64,000 bases of DNA, from NCBI RefSeq assembly GCF_001039355.2, contig NW_019775875.1, positions 106,021 to 170,020 on the forward strand. Direction: 5' to 3'. Below the pieces are notes generated by a model that was not told the origin of the DNA, did not search any database, and saw only the letters and a list, made by a program, of their open reading frames with translations. This document shows positions 24,399 to 39,300 of the stretch, one piece after another. Each line of letters starts with the position of its first letter. Within the stretch, counting starts at the first letter, position 1. A program made the translations under genes and the position numbers. The stretch is from Lingula anatina (taxonomy: Eukaryota; Brachiopoda; Lingulata; Lingulida; Lingulidae).

Positions 24399-27300
24399 GT
24401 AGTTAAAAAGGGCAGCACAGTGCCTGAGCAGCATGAAGAAGTGGCCAGAATACCAGGGGCCCCGCCGTCACCAGCTCTCAGCCACCTCAACCGAGATGAA
24501 ATGGAGAAGCTCACAGAAGTGTTCAGAAGGCAAGAAGAAATGGAGAAACTAGAGCAAAAAAATATCAAGTATGTGGAAAAATGAAAAAGAATATAGAGTG
24601 TCCCGAAATATATCCCTTTATTATTATTCTATATATCACTTCCACAAACAAGTAAAGAATATTATCTGTCAAATCATAACTAATTCGTAATGAAAAATTG
24701 AATTTAATATTTATTTGGAACACATTTATTTATAATATATACATTTTTGATATAGTTAAATATAGGTATATGCAGTTTTTTTCTCTTTTATGCAGGTAGT
24801 AATCAGTAGCATCATTTCTAACTTACCAATGCATGAACGGTTCGCATTAAAATATATTCCGGCAGTAGTAATCGTATTTTACAGGATACAATCCTGACTT
24901 CGTTTAAAAAACCTTTAATTATCTACTGAGTGAAGCAAGTTAGTTGTATAATGGAATCTGACAGGGGTACCAATAGGTTCTTGGTGCCTCTCAGTTTTGG
25001 TTTCTCTAGAGCACCTGTGTACCAAGGGGTTTGAACTTCTAAGGCGGAGGTACGTTAATTTCATTGATAACCTTGACATTTATTCTCTTTCACACACAGT
25101 ACACATAAAATAATATGTGAACTACATATCTTGGCTTTCCGCGTCCCAAATGTGCCATAAAATATAACACTGATTTTAGTGTGCATCGTAAGGCTCACCA
25201 AACCTGTGCATGAGAAAGCTCAACATCTGTGTCATATTTCATGGGCACATTTAGGACGAAGAAAGGCAAGATATGCAGTTCACATGGTTCACGTATTATT
25301 TTTAGTGCACGTTGCGTGAAAGAGACAAAATGACAGAATTGTCGACGAACTCAACGTACCTGATTCTTTGGAGTTCAACCCCCTTGTTTACGCTTAGGTT
25401 GATGTCAGTTTCAAGACTTATCATCCACTAATTGCCCTTTAAATCATCACTAGCTCACATAAACGATTACGACGAGAACAAGAAACCGGTATCTTTCATA
25501 TGATTAAATTGATAATTGACGTGTAATTTAAAAGAGACTGTTGCCATGCTTCCGTGTATTGAACTTTCTTGGAAAACAGCTCAGGTTCGTTCTCGACAAA
25601 AATGGTCTCCATCAACAGATACAGTATAAAGTTCAGTGTCGAGATTGGTTAGACATCGTTTCAAAAAGATAGTGGTTGAAGAGGGTAGTATTATCCATCG
25701 GATCCATGCAGTGGGAGTAATGATTTTCAGTTCGCAACCACCTCAAAGCAAGCCTCAATTACTATTTCAGTCGATTTATTTTACGATCATTTAGTATGGC
25801 TAAACTTGAGATGAGAGAGGACAGTAATTGTTGATCGATTATTTTTGTTGTGTGGGCCGATGACGGTTAAACGTTGAGAACATCGTGTGTCTCGTATACA
25901 CTCTACCGACAAGCAAAGATTTGAAATATGAATGAATGACGGTGAAGCATTAAAAATCCAAACGTAGTCTGTAGCCTACCTGACGGATGGCCGAAGACAA
26001 TAGTCTAAATGTAATGTACCTTACCACGAATATAAATAAACAATTGACATTTAAAAATCTGGATAACGTTCTACTTACAAAGGCGTTTTAATCATTAGGA
26101 TACTGAATTACGTGAATGGTGATCGTTCAGTGAGCTATTTCAAAAACTCTGGTTGCGGATCATTAAGCTTAATGTGCTCTGCGTGCAAGGCAAATTTTGA
26201 TACTGTAAAATGCTGAGTCAGATATTTCTGTCACTATAGTGCGCTTTTATGTGATTTGCGGTAATCGACATCCCCCACACATTTCTAGTTTAAAGTCAAT
26301 GTAAGAGAGATCAATGATCCTCTCTCTCTCTCTCTCTTTGATTTAGGACTCACGGTAGCGAAGACGTTAGCTTTCATTATTGTGATCATTTTGGAATTTA
26401 TTGTTGTCAGCTTTAGACCTTTGAATCAAAATTATATTTGTCTAACACTACCAGTTAAGAAAGGGCCGTGCAGCGTGGTCGTATGTGGTTTGTTGATCTA
26501 TTTTAAATAAGTTAATTAATTAATTAATTAATTGATTAATTAATTAATTAATAGATAAATAAATAAATTAAAATTCCTTGGGTACAGCTGACAGTGAATA
26601 AATCTTGTTTTTTTACCTAAAATATTTTTGAATCACCAAAACAAATAATGTTTTATGTATTTTGGACAGGAATAAAACGTTCCTTCCAAGATTAATCAAA
26701 ATATACATTTTGACATGGATGGCATCAACTAATTTTAAAAATATTTAAGTTTTATTTTAATTTTTGTTTAGGAAATTAATGTCAGAGCTAGAGGCATTCG
26801 AAAAAAGTGTGAAAGAATTAGCGGCTAGCAAAAGCGGGTCCAAAGCTCTAGACATGCGACTTTGCAAACTGTGCTACAAGACAAAGTTTGCCGATGGCAT
26901 AGGCCGAATTTGCCAGCATTGCCAAAAGCGTGTATGCAGCAAATGTCGACAATACCTGAAACCGACCTGGAACACAAAAAAACATAAGGTATAATAAATT
27001 TTGGTACATACAGTTATTGAAAAGTCCTTGCAATTACTGTCACTGATCAATTAGATAAATTGCATGCTGACATTTTTTTTTACTTAATACGACATCATTT
27101 GCGGATTTATGTATTTTGGAACGAAGAAAAAATGAGTATGTATGTCTGGATTGATATATGCCACAGATATCTTTCATGAGAACCGCTTTCATCCTTCAAC
27201 ATATATTGCCTTTCAACGTGATAAACTGAAATCGTAAACGTTTTTAATAACGCAGTGGTGATCAACGTTTCCAATTTCATATTGTCATCTGACAAGTTTA

Positions 27301-30300
27301 AGGATATTGACATTTGTGCTTTCTAGTTTACCAAAGGTCGCTGGGTTTGTAATCTATGCTCTATCAAATGGGAAGTGATGTGCAAGACGGGACTATGGTA
27401 CCATGGACCAGAGACAATTGGTAATAAGCCGGCTGGTGCCTTCTTTGGGAAACTCCAGCGAGACTGGTGTTTTTCTGTAACGGATGGGGTGAGTTCCCCT
27501 TTAGAAATGCTATTATCCTGATAGATGAGGTAAATCTAATAATTTTGCCACAGATTTAAAAGCCTTATGTTATATGTTAGCCAACTTAATAAGACACCAG
27601 GCGTTTGTTCAAAGGTTACTGTTACGTCTCACTCTTGCAATCATTTCATTCAGGATTCCCAAATGGATTCCGACTCCTCTGTGTGTCGTCGGGGCAGAAA
27701 CAACGAGTCTGCAGTCACAGATTCCGAAATGCATACATGCAACCAAACGCCCAATGAACAACATCGTCGGCGCAGCACTCCCAACGACGGAGAGTCCCGT
27801 GACCGCCGCCGTCGACTGCAGCGTCAAAGTAACAGGACGGCAGTTGTAGCACCTACAGAATCCTATTCAGACTCGGACACCGGGCAAGATCGTGATCGAC
27901 AACGTACGAGAAGACGCATGACGCTTGACTCGTATGGCAGGCTAAACAGTGATGCACGTAGCAAAATCAGAACACATTTTGAACCCAGCGAGAACTCCGA
28001 TTCCGACACACTTGAACAAAACCGCAGATTTAGGAAAAAAGAAGGAAGTCATGCCAATGGAGAATTTACCATAAATGTGCTGGACAATGTAAGGAAGAAG
28101 TTAGAAGCTAATGTCAGACCTAGTTCAGATTCAGAAACTGGACACACCCAAAGCCACGTCCTACCTAGGAAGCGGGTGTCGTCTATCGCAAACGGTGAAT
28201 TGATTTCTAATGAATGGAACAAGGCAAGGCATAATTTACGCATAGGCGAGAAGCATAATACCGAGGCTGGTGTAAAGCACAGGCGTCGCTTACTTGGGGT
28301 GGCATCAGACGAAGATGAAGAATTTAGGGGTATCGAATCCAATCACAGAGATTCAGTGAGAAATGATGTTGGAGAAGTGCGTAACAATGGGGGCCAGAGG
28401 CAGGCGCTTCTTCTTCATCTCCAATCTCCCATCACCGCTGAAGTGGATGGTGACGTTTTCAGTAAAATGTCCAGCTTTCACGTTGATGTTAGAAACTCCA
28501 TTAGACACTCGTCTGGACGACAGGAAAGCAGATCAACAGAGTCGACAACTCAAGTCTCTTTAAGCCACCCGAGGACAATGGCCAAAGTCGCTCCATTCAG
28601 TAGAGAGGTGCCACATGGCGCCAAGGAAGGCGAAAGGGGGCGGCGCCAGCTCCCTACTCTGAACATTATTCCAAATATTGGTAAATGTGTTGTTGTTCTT
28701 GTAAAGGCCAAACTATACAAACTTTTTTCTCATGTCCATTACCTTTTCAGTGTATCACATTAAAAATGGTTAGAATGCATTTTTTCATTTCATCTTAGTG
28801 CATATTTCTCACTCGCAAGTCGTACAAATATATTTCAGTTGTTTTCGGCTTAACATATGGTTAAAAGGAATTTTTTTCTTTATTTTGCTAGATGTTTCTT
28901 TGATGGGAGAGGTTTTGCAAGTAACCTTGCAAAGATCCAGTGAAGAGGCCATGTGCAGCAGTAAGTATTAAAAATAAGTCGTATAATAAAGTTACATTTT
29001 CTGTTCCTCGTGCTGTTCCGTACACATTTTTTATCAGTGAGACATTGGACACGAATTTGTGTACATTTCATTCATTATAGGGGAATTTCTGACGCTTAAT
29101 TTGTAAAAAGAAAGGGGTGTTTTGCCTATTGCCTCCTTTAGAATACATTACAACTCTAAATTTAATTGAAAAGCGAAACTTTTTTAATTTAGAGCCTGTT
29201 TGATATGTATACATAAGTAGAAAAGTAAAAAAATGTCATAATAATGAGTACATCTCACCAGTGACAAATTAATTTTTGAATTGTTGTGGTACGTGTTCTC
29301 TTATTTCAGACTTTGGTTTCGGCGTGCGAGTTGTCGGCGGCAAGATAAGTGAGAATGGAATACTTTACGCTTATATTGCGAGAATCGTTGCGGGTAGTCC
29401 TGCTGACGTAGAGGGTAACGTTTCAGTAGGTAAGCCTGCCTCTCTCTCTCTCTCTCTCTCTCTCATTAAAATTGGACCACTGACCTGTACATGTAGGCAT
29501 CAAATAAGTAAGAACTTTTAATCAAAATCAAATTAATTTTGGTTGCACTGATATACGTCATATACTTTTAGGGGATGCAGTTCTGGAATGGAATAACCAG
29601 TCTCTTATTAACTTGACGTTTGAAGCTACTCAACAAATCATCCACTCCTCATACGTTCAGGAAAGTGTTCATCTCCTAATTAGCCGGGTTCAGAAGAGGT
29701 AAAAAGAAGCAGCATGTATATAAAAGTTGTCTTATGATGCATTAAACCCTTAAAGTTTTAGAAAATGAATGCCAAGCTTTATGTCAATGAACTTACTTCA
29801 TGTTCACAAGCATACGTTCTTAGTGCTTTAAGCCATGTTACCGTGTCAACATCAAGGGCCTCACTGTTTGTTTGATGTTCTATACACTAGCTGTTTGACT
29901 ACATCGGTGGACGCATATCAGCAAGTACCGATACTGCAATACATTTCTGCTTAATTTTCTTAAGTACCATAAACCTTCATAACACGTATAACTTCATTAT
30001 TTTAATACTGAATCACTCACCTGTTGTTTTAATAATCATTTTCAGAGCCTCGTTGTTACACTCGAGAAAAACACTACAGTTGAGTGAACATGGAAAAGGA
30101 GATCGTTTTTCAGGTGAAAAAAACTAGACTAAGCAAACTGAGTGAATTTAATTATAGTTTATTTTTGTCTGTCTGTGTGAAATCCTGCGTGTAGAAAATG
30201 AAATGTGGGCTCAATACCTCAAGACATTAACTACAATGGTTCATCCAGGGGTGCCTCCAACTAAACGGGTATGTACCCCTTCCCTCTCCTCCCCCAAAAA

Positions 30301-33300
30301 ATCGGTCTAAAAAAGCGTAACCAGACCAATATGGTTTCCATCCCCGTGCTCTTAAGGGGTCTAGGATATTAACGAAAAAGTCCAAAACTAATGCAGCTAA
30401 TTAAATTTCCTGTTAACTAAAGGATATGGTCTAGCAAGCAAAACAATTTTCCAAAGTTTGTAGTCACAGTGTAACACGAGTGACGTAATATCAGCGTTTT
30501 GGGGCTAAAATTGTCATTTTTTTAATCAAGATTTTCTCTTAAACAAAAAGCACTATAAATACGATTGAAATAGCTATCTTAGGTCAGCACATAAACCAGT
30601 AAACTCTGGCAGGATTTTCTCTTATTATTTTTACGTTTGATTTTATTTTGATAAAACGTGAATTTTACGAAATATATATGGACCATCCACTTTCAGTATT
30701 AATAACTTCAAAAATAAAAAGTCAATCAAGAACCCAAGACGCAGTCGACTAGATATTATACTGAAACACAGACACATCAACTTTCATGTCAATCTGACAG
30801 GAAAAGATATGGGGATTGAAGTTTAGACTATGTTATCAATCTTCAAAGCTGAGAAATCGCTCATAAACCATTTGTCTCAGGCAATTGGGCTAATTTAGCA
30901 AGCTAATTGCACCTCCACCTTACCTGTTATCATCTTATTGATCGGGAAGGTCTATACACCATTACGTGTTAAAATTGGGTTGTTTGTTTCTATCTAGATG
31001 CCAGAAAATCTTACTTTTGTACGCAAACTTATTCGCACCACGAAAGCCGCTCTTCCCTGAGAAATGATTGACAGCTGAGTAGGCCTTCCTACTCTCGTTT
31101 CACTGACGTAATTAATCATAATTGTGCCTGACGCAGTAGGAGTCTGTGCACTGTCTAGGAAGTGTCTAAGGAAGCGCTAACAAACAAAAAGAAAATTACT
31201 TGAGGTGCAAGCAGAGGACAATGCCACCCGTCGTGCGTGGACGCCGCTCTTCACACCAAGACGCGAAAATGGAGAAAGCAAAGAAAGAATTACTCCGAGA
31301 AACGGCCGAATGTGGGTACGTATCAGCCACGATGCCACAGAGTGCCGAGACCGTAATAGGCGAGTTTGAAAATGTTTTGGGTGGCAATATTATTTATAAA
31401 CTTGCTTGCTGTTACGATCTTTATTGTGAATAAAATGATTGCCTAACGATTTTTTTCTGACAACCCCAGACGTTGTACTCAGCAGCTCAAGTGTGATCTT
31501 GACGTGACGTGATTGAGACGCTAAGGGAAAAAAGTTAATATATTGTTAACAATGTAAAAAATGGAAACAATATAATCTCAGTTTAGCTGACGTAAGACTT
31601 ATGAGCTGCCAGTGCACGCGTAACAGCTGAAGACAAGTTAGACAACCATTCTTGCCCCGCCCCCCATAGTAACGGTGCTTGACAACGGAGGCCGAGCCTA
31701 AAGGCTGCCACGGACAGGTAGAAAAACTCGTCCAAATGTATATTTTTAGTCCGTGTTGCAAAAATATAACTTAATTGAGTATTAGATACAATATTGATTA
31801 TTTCTAACGTATAAAAAACTAAAAATCGAGTTTAAGACGTATTTTTAATATCCTTGACCCCTTAATACTCGCCCTCTGTTTTAATCCCCCTAGCAAAATC
31901 TCTAATCCAGTACCATTGTACATTATAGATTCAATCAATATGCTTCTTTTCAGATATCAACGATTATGACAGTAATCGTCGACACACGGACCACTTTCAA
32001 TTCGAAGTGAGGGCAACAGAAACTAGAAAACACCGACTTTTGCCGCCAACTCCAGTGAGTAAAATTATCTTAATATACATGTAGATATTATTTCGTGCGA
32101 TATTCAAACCAGGTATAGTCCAACAGAGCCGATAAATATTAAGGCCAGTCAATGTTGCTTTTGGTAATGTATATTCGATTTTGGTAAAACTTTAAATGCG
32201 TTGCCATGAGACATATCCCAAGCTACATGTGTGTAAGAGGAAAACGGAAAATTCGTCTTAAATTCACAAATAATTGTACTACTGTATATCCTTTTCTGCC
32301 CTTTTCTAATTAAGCTTTCTGTTAATCATTTCCTTATCAGCATATTCGCAACTTTTTTATATCCATTACCTAAATACATATCTAGTTGATTGCCTATTGT
32401 TATAGGCGAAAATCAGATTTCACACTTTTAATTGTATCTCAGAAGAATATGAAAACTAGCAATTTCTTGATCTTAAGTTTAGTTAAAACTAATTTCGTTT
32501 CCACCATTATAAGACTCTTTTGCAGAGCTGCCTTAGCACATGTACACAATCCGTTTTATTTTTGTTCAGGGCGAGGCAGTTCCCCTGTAAAGATACTGTA
32601 ACTACCAGCTCATCTTTTAAATAACCCTGCCCATATAGGCAATTTTACATAGAGTAAAAAAGTGTAATTCTTATCTAGGCAGTCTGAGTTTTATTTATTT
32701 ATTTATTTTATTCTATTCTAGATTGAATCATTGAACACCAAGAGCATATACCATGCTAAAAAATCTTAACAAATTATCATTGTCAAGTTGACTTAAAAAT
32801 AGAAAAGCCCAAATCAATGAAGTCATTTTACTTTTCTTTGTTAAATGAGTCGTTTGTAAAAGAGCTAAACCAAATGAATAATATGAAACTCTCATTTCAT
32901 TACTTTTAAAACAAGTCACGTAATGCGTTTGCAAAAATACTTTTCTTTCTATTTATGTATCCCGGCAGACATCAGAGAAAGAAGAGATGTTGCGGTTTTG
33001 TATACATGTGTACATGTACACTTTACTTATTGCCAAAATTGCTTTTGATACTTGATAGCAGACACGGATGAATTTTCGCTCTTTTTGATTCAAGAAGTAA
33101 TTCCTAAGATTTTAAATAACAGAAAAAAAAAAACTTAATTGAATATGCAAGTTTGCACGGATAGCAATCACTTTAAAAAATAAGTAGGACCTTTGGCACG
33201 TCATGTGAGTACATTCTATAATGATAGACAATAGGATGAATTGAAAAGTCCCATTGGACTTGTATTCTTTGAACTAAATGTCAACCCCTCATCAATACTG

Positions 33301-36300
33301 AGAAGTCAATTCATCCAATCAATCCAGGTTGACTCAGTGCGGCCATCAACATCGGCCACAGGAAGGTTGGAGGTTCAAGTACGATACGAGATGGCCTCGG
33401 TAAAAGTAACTGTAAGGCAGGCCAGTGGATTGAAGAGAGAAACTAATGAAAGTGGCCAACTTGATCTTCCCAATCCATACGTGAAAGTCAGCCTACTCCC
33501 TGGAAGATGGTAGGGTCTTTCACTTAGACCCCATTCCCACAGATTTTAGGTCGATCTATCCCTGTGGGGAGTCTCACTAGATTAATGTCAGCTTAGCCGG
33601 CTTAAATGTCTGTCCCGCCTACTAAAAGCTGTAAGGGGGTGATTTACTACCGTGCGCGCTCGGCTGACAGCAATTTAGCGTGAACCCCCAGGGAGTTAGG
33701 TCGATCTAGATGGATCGATCTAAATCTATGGGAATGCAGTCTTAAACATAAAATGTGCAATATTTACTTATATTTAACCGCAAAAATAGAAGATTGTTGC
33801 CATTGACACAAAAACTGGTATCGTAACATCCTTTAAATGATTTGGAAAATCTCATTTCTTATTATTATTTTGAGCTTGGTATGAATTTAAAAGCATTGCA
33901 TTTTTATGTTTGTTTTTTATTCAATGTATCTTGTGTGGTGCAGGCAGTATCCCGTTCACAGAACTGAAACTCTCACTGTGAATGCAGCACCGGTGTGGAA
34001 TAAGATGTTCGTCTATTATGATATTACTGAGGAAGAGGTAGGCGTTCTATTAATAAAGCTTTGGTTACCAGTAGGTCTAGATCTTTTCGCAGAATACTTT
34101 TTTTTCTCCGCAGTAGCGAGAAAATATTATCTATTTTTCGTTATTAACGTTTGCTCGTTTAAAAAGTCTTAAGAATTATAAGCATCCTTTGAACAAGGAC
34201 CCATCAAATAGGGCCCAAGCTTTGAACGAGAAGCTATTCGCTGCATGATTTTATATAATGATCTGTGAAGCGTATTTTTCTTGTATGTGTCGTAATATGC
34301 GTGTTCTCCCTTTATGACAGTTGCATACCAAGTCCCTTGAATTTACTTTGTGGGACTATCACCCCAAAGAAAACAATACTTTTATGGGAGAAGTGGTGCT
34401 TGATTTGAATGCGGTAAATTTGGATGGCCTTGCTCAGTGGTACAACCTAACACCACACGATGAAAACAATGGACAGCTTATGCAGCCAACTCCCAAAAAG
34501 AGTGATCAGAAAGGGGTAAGCGAGTTTACAAAAGAGGCAGTGATAACCACAGTTTTATTTATGTATTTAACATTTTATGAGCACTAAACAGAGGATGTAA
34601 AAATATAACGGTGAAGCATCTGATCGCAGTTTCAAAAGCTTTATGTGAGTGACCCTTACTATATCTTTACGTGATTTATTGGTAAAATTTTTGAAGCTCT
34701 TTTATGATGTAAAATTGTATTGAAAGTCTTTCAGCTAGACTTGAACTGAAATGGGGCTTTCTCTGTTGTATTGTAATAAAGGAATCTGAACCAGCAGAAG
34801 ACATTCAGACGCCTGTTCCTCCAATGCCAGCTCACGAGAGAGCCAAGTCTCTTCTGAAAACACACCACCGAGGATCGGGTACTTATTTCTTTAATTCGAA
34901 CCTGTTTCACACGAAAAACCTGCTCTGACGCAAATTAAAGCCAAAACAACTTCCTTCTGCTAATACGTTCTAGGAAATGTTTATGATATGAAGTGCAAAC
35001 AACATCTCATCAAATTTTTACCAGAAATGAAATTTAAAAAAAAATGTACGAGACGTTGAACAAGAGACGCAATTACCACATAAATGCAGTGATCAACAAC
35101 AAACTGTCANGTACATTCTATAATGATAGACAATAGGATGAATTGAAAAGTCCCATTGGACTTGTATTCTTTGAACTAAATGTCAACCCCTCATCAATAC
35201 TGAGAAGTCAATTCATCCAATCAATCCAGGTTGACTCAGTGCGGCCATCAACATCGGCCACAGGAAGGTTGGAGGTTCAAGTACGATACGAGATGGCCTC
35301 GGTAAAAGTAACTGTAAGGCAGGCCAGTGGATTGAAGAGAGAAACTAATGAAAGTGGCCAACTTGATCTTCCCAATCCATACGTGAAAGTCAGCCTACTC
35401 CCTGGAAGATGGTAGGGTCTTTCACTTAGACCCCATTCCCACAGATTTTAGGTCGATCTATCCCTGTGGGGAGTCTCACTAGATTAATGTCAGCTTAGCC
35501 GGCTTAAATGTCTGTCCCGCCTACTAAAAGCTGTAAGGGGGTGATTTACTACCGTGCGCGCTCGGCTGACAGCAATTTAGCGTGAACCCCCAGGGAGTTA
35601 GGTCGATCTAGATGGATCGATCTAAATCTATGGGAATGCAGTCTTAAACATAAAATGTGCAATATTTACTTACATTTAACCGCAAAAATAGAAGATTGTT
35701 GCCATTGACACAAAAACTGGTATCGTAACATCCTTTAAATGATTTGGAAAATCTCATTTCTTATTATTATTTTGAGCTTGGTATGAATTTAAAAGCATTG
35801 CATTTTTATGTTTGTTTTTTATTCAATGTATCTTGTGTGGTGCAGGCAGTATCCCGTTCACAGAACTGAAACTCTCACTGTGAATGCAGCACCGGTGTGG
35901 AATAAGATGTTCGTCTATTATGATATTACTGAGGAAGAGGTAGGCGTTCTATTAATAAAGCTTTGGTTACCAGTAGGTCTAGATCTTTTCGCAGAATACT
36001 TTTTTTTCTCCGCAGTAGCGAGAAAATATTATCTATTTTTCGTTATTAACGTTTGCTCGTTTAAAAAGTCTTAAGAATTATAAGCATCCTTTGAACAAGG
36101 ACCCATCAAATAGGGTCCAAGCTTTGAACGAGAAGCTATTCGCTGCATGATTTTATATAATGATCTGTGAAACGTATTTTTCTTGTATGTGTCGTAATAT
36201 GCGTGTTCTCCCTTTATGACAGTTGCATACCAAGTCCCTTGAATTTACTTTGTGGGACTATCACCCCAAAGAAAACAATACTTTTATGGGAGAAGTGGTG

Positions 36301-39300
36301 CTTGATTTGAATGCGGTAAATTTGGATGGCCTTGCTCAGTGGTACAACCTAACACCACACGATGAAAACAATGGACAGCTTATGCAGCCAACTCCCAAAA
36401 AGAGTGATCAGAAAGGGGTAAGCGAGTTTACAAAAGAGGCAGTGATAACCACAGTTTTATTTATGTATTTAACATTTTATGAGCACTAAACAGAGGATGT
36501 AAAAATATAACGGTGAAGCATCTGATCGCAGTTTCAAAAGCTTTATGTGAGTGACCCTTACTATATCTTTACGTGATTTATTGGTAAAATTTTTGAAGCT
36601 CTTTTATGATGTAAAATTGTATTGAAAGTCTTTCAGCTAGACTTGAACTGAAATGGGGCTTTCTCTGTTGTATTGTAATAAAGGAATCTGAACCAGCAGA
36701 AGACATTCAGACGCCTGTTCCTCCAATGCCAGCTCACGAGAGAGCCAAGTCTCTTCTGAAAACACACCACCGAGGATCGGGTACTTATTTCTTTAATTCG
36801 AACCTGTTTCACACGAAAAACCTGCTCTGACGCAAATTAAAGCCAAAACAACTTCCTTCTGCTAATACGTTCTAGGAAATGTTTATGATATGAAGTGCAA
36901 ACAACATCTCATCAAATTTTTACCAGAAATGAAATTTAAAAAAAAATGTACGAGACGTTGAACAAGAGACGCAATTACCACATAAATGCAGTGATCAACA
37001 ACAAACTGTCAAAACTAGAGGAAGTCAATTATGTCTGCGTAACGCTTATTGGTGTTTTTGTATCGTATTAGGGACTCTTAAGCGTTTTCTGCAGAGGCAC
37101 CTCACGCGAAGCTCGTTAACATCTCCTACGTCCTCATTACGCAGCAGTGTTCAAGGTAATATTCATTAGCATTTTCCTTCGTGAGTCCTAGGCCAGGACT
37201 TGTCTTACTAGTAACTACGTATACATTTTTTAAGCATTTTTTGTTTTTCCACAAGACAAAAGAAAGTTTGTGCTGATGATAAATTGAAAGCCACAGCAGG
37301 GAATGAGCAGAGCAAACTTTGCATACAAATTTAATGCCTTGCCCATAAACCAATGCTATGGACAATTAACTTTTTATTTACTCGATTATGAATGACAACA
37401 CCAAAGTGTGTAAGGTAAAGAAATGTCTTGAAATGCCATTGATAATAGGCCAAGGGCTTACAGATACTTTTAGAAACCAACCATAGGTTCACCCGCCATG
37501 GATTAATAACAGGTACATTATAAATTTTTGTTATCCTTTTTGTAGATTTTACAAATCGGCACTCCCCTTTACCCGAATCACATTGCCATTTTACAATGTC
37601 CGGTTGTGTATTATGTTGAAAATTTTGTGTTTTATTTTTGTTACAATATTCTAGGAAGGGACTTGCATTTGTCTGACAGCGAGCTATCCGATCATACCCA
37701 AACTACAAGTCAGGACTATACTGCGCTGCGAGGTATATTGAATGATGAATCCTGCCCTTGTTGTGTATGGTTTCCTTTATTTAAAGTTCATAAAGGCATA
37801 AACAGTCAGGTGTGGAACATATAAAAACGCGCGCGCGCACAAACAGAGCGAGAAAGAAAGGGGGGGGGGGGGGTTCAAAACCACTTTTCTGATGTTATAG
37901 TATTTGACGTCAATTTTCTGAAAACTGTTCATGTCTTTATGCAGCTTATGCTTTCAAAATACCCTGTAACAGTAATATTGTTGTATCAAATGTCAAATAT
38001 AGTGATTAAAATTAAGCATGCGTTCAGTTGTGTATGTTATCATTTTTTGCATGTGGGTAAATAAAAAATGTGATTTAACGCAAGTTAGATAAAAGATAAA
38101 ACAAAATGTAATGTTTACCTGTTACTAGAACTGTTAATTTTTTGGCCACAATGACCACTTTTTGCACCAAAATGAGCACGGTGAATAATCTTTATTATGG
38201 AAGAATTCAATCCTGTAAAATGCACGTTTGTATTTCTTAGTCACGTTTATATTTCCAACCACGCATGCTTGTAACGTAGACACTCCTTAATTGCTATTGC
38301 GATTTGCTTAAAGATCCAATTTATCTAGCTAGTAAAAACAATCTGCAATTTGATCATTTCCTTGCCTCTTCTATCCTGTGAAACGAAAAAGAATCAAATT
38401 TTTGAAATGTCAACCCACTTAGGTTGATGAGCGTAGGCCTATTGCGTGCATTAAGCTCCAGCTCCTCATGTGATAACACTGCGGCATTACGTAGATGCGC
38501 GTCAAACATAACGATTGCTTGGAATTGACGTCTACACGGTTTAGATATAGTAGACATTTCGAAAGTATTAATTGGAGATCACACATCACATTTTCGTTAA
38601 ATAAAAGAAGACACAGACTACTTGGTATTGCCTAAACCTTGCTAAGAAACTGGGAAAATAAGTGATGGGGCACCATCTTTTATTGAAAACATTTTGGAAG
38701 AAAAGGGCAGCTGATTAAACATATAATACAAATTAAGACGCACAAAATATTTAAAGGTCCGGAACCTGCTTGTTGAATAGTGCCTGCCTGAAAGGAAAAT
38801 TATTTTCTTCTCTAAAACAAGAGAGAAAAAAAGAAAACAAAATTTATAAAGTTTTGTGTGATATTTGATTTTTATATTGAAACTGTGTTGTGGTACTAGC
38901 TGGTTTTATTTTGCTTACTGCTGGATAAAAAAAATGGCCTGATAGGCCTTACTAAAACACTAAGTAACAGTTGCACCCCGTCGCACTTACTGCCGTGCTA
39001 CCACACCACGCTCTTCATTTCTTAATGGAATTTACACAGTATGTTGTTCTACAGGCAAAATTGTCGTTGAAAATGACAATGCATTGAGAAGGACCACGTC
39101 GGCTAAAAGTTACAAATCAAAAATGAAACGGCGCCTGAAACGATACATGAGCATCGGTAGGTACATGTACGCATGTATTTATTCTAAGAATCGTGTATAA
39201 GCCTGCCTAAAAATGAAGCCTCTGAGTTTAAAAGATATAGGCCAATTCCCTGAAATTAATAATTAGGCCTATGTAGTCCTCACTACGCATATATAAACTC

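Noticed and set aside
27609-28342. Minus-strand frames opposite the large RIM linker exon
   Set aside because: The plus-strand frame is continuous for 342 codons, bounded by splice sites in matching phase. The others are shadows.
31221-31433. Possible extra RIM exon between 30113 and 31954
   Set aside because: RIM phases join 30113 to 31954 directly, and the frame lies inside the TTAA-flanked element.
32569-32600. Possible micro-exon of RIM after an acceptor-like TTTTTGTTCAG
   Set aside because: Neither frame fits the phase 0 junction between 32054 and 33328 without a stop.
33328-36780. Genuine tandem duplication giving RIM two C2A domains
   Set aside because: Near-identity, the intervening N, and incompatible phases (1 into 0) point to an assembly artefact.
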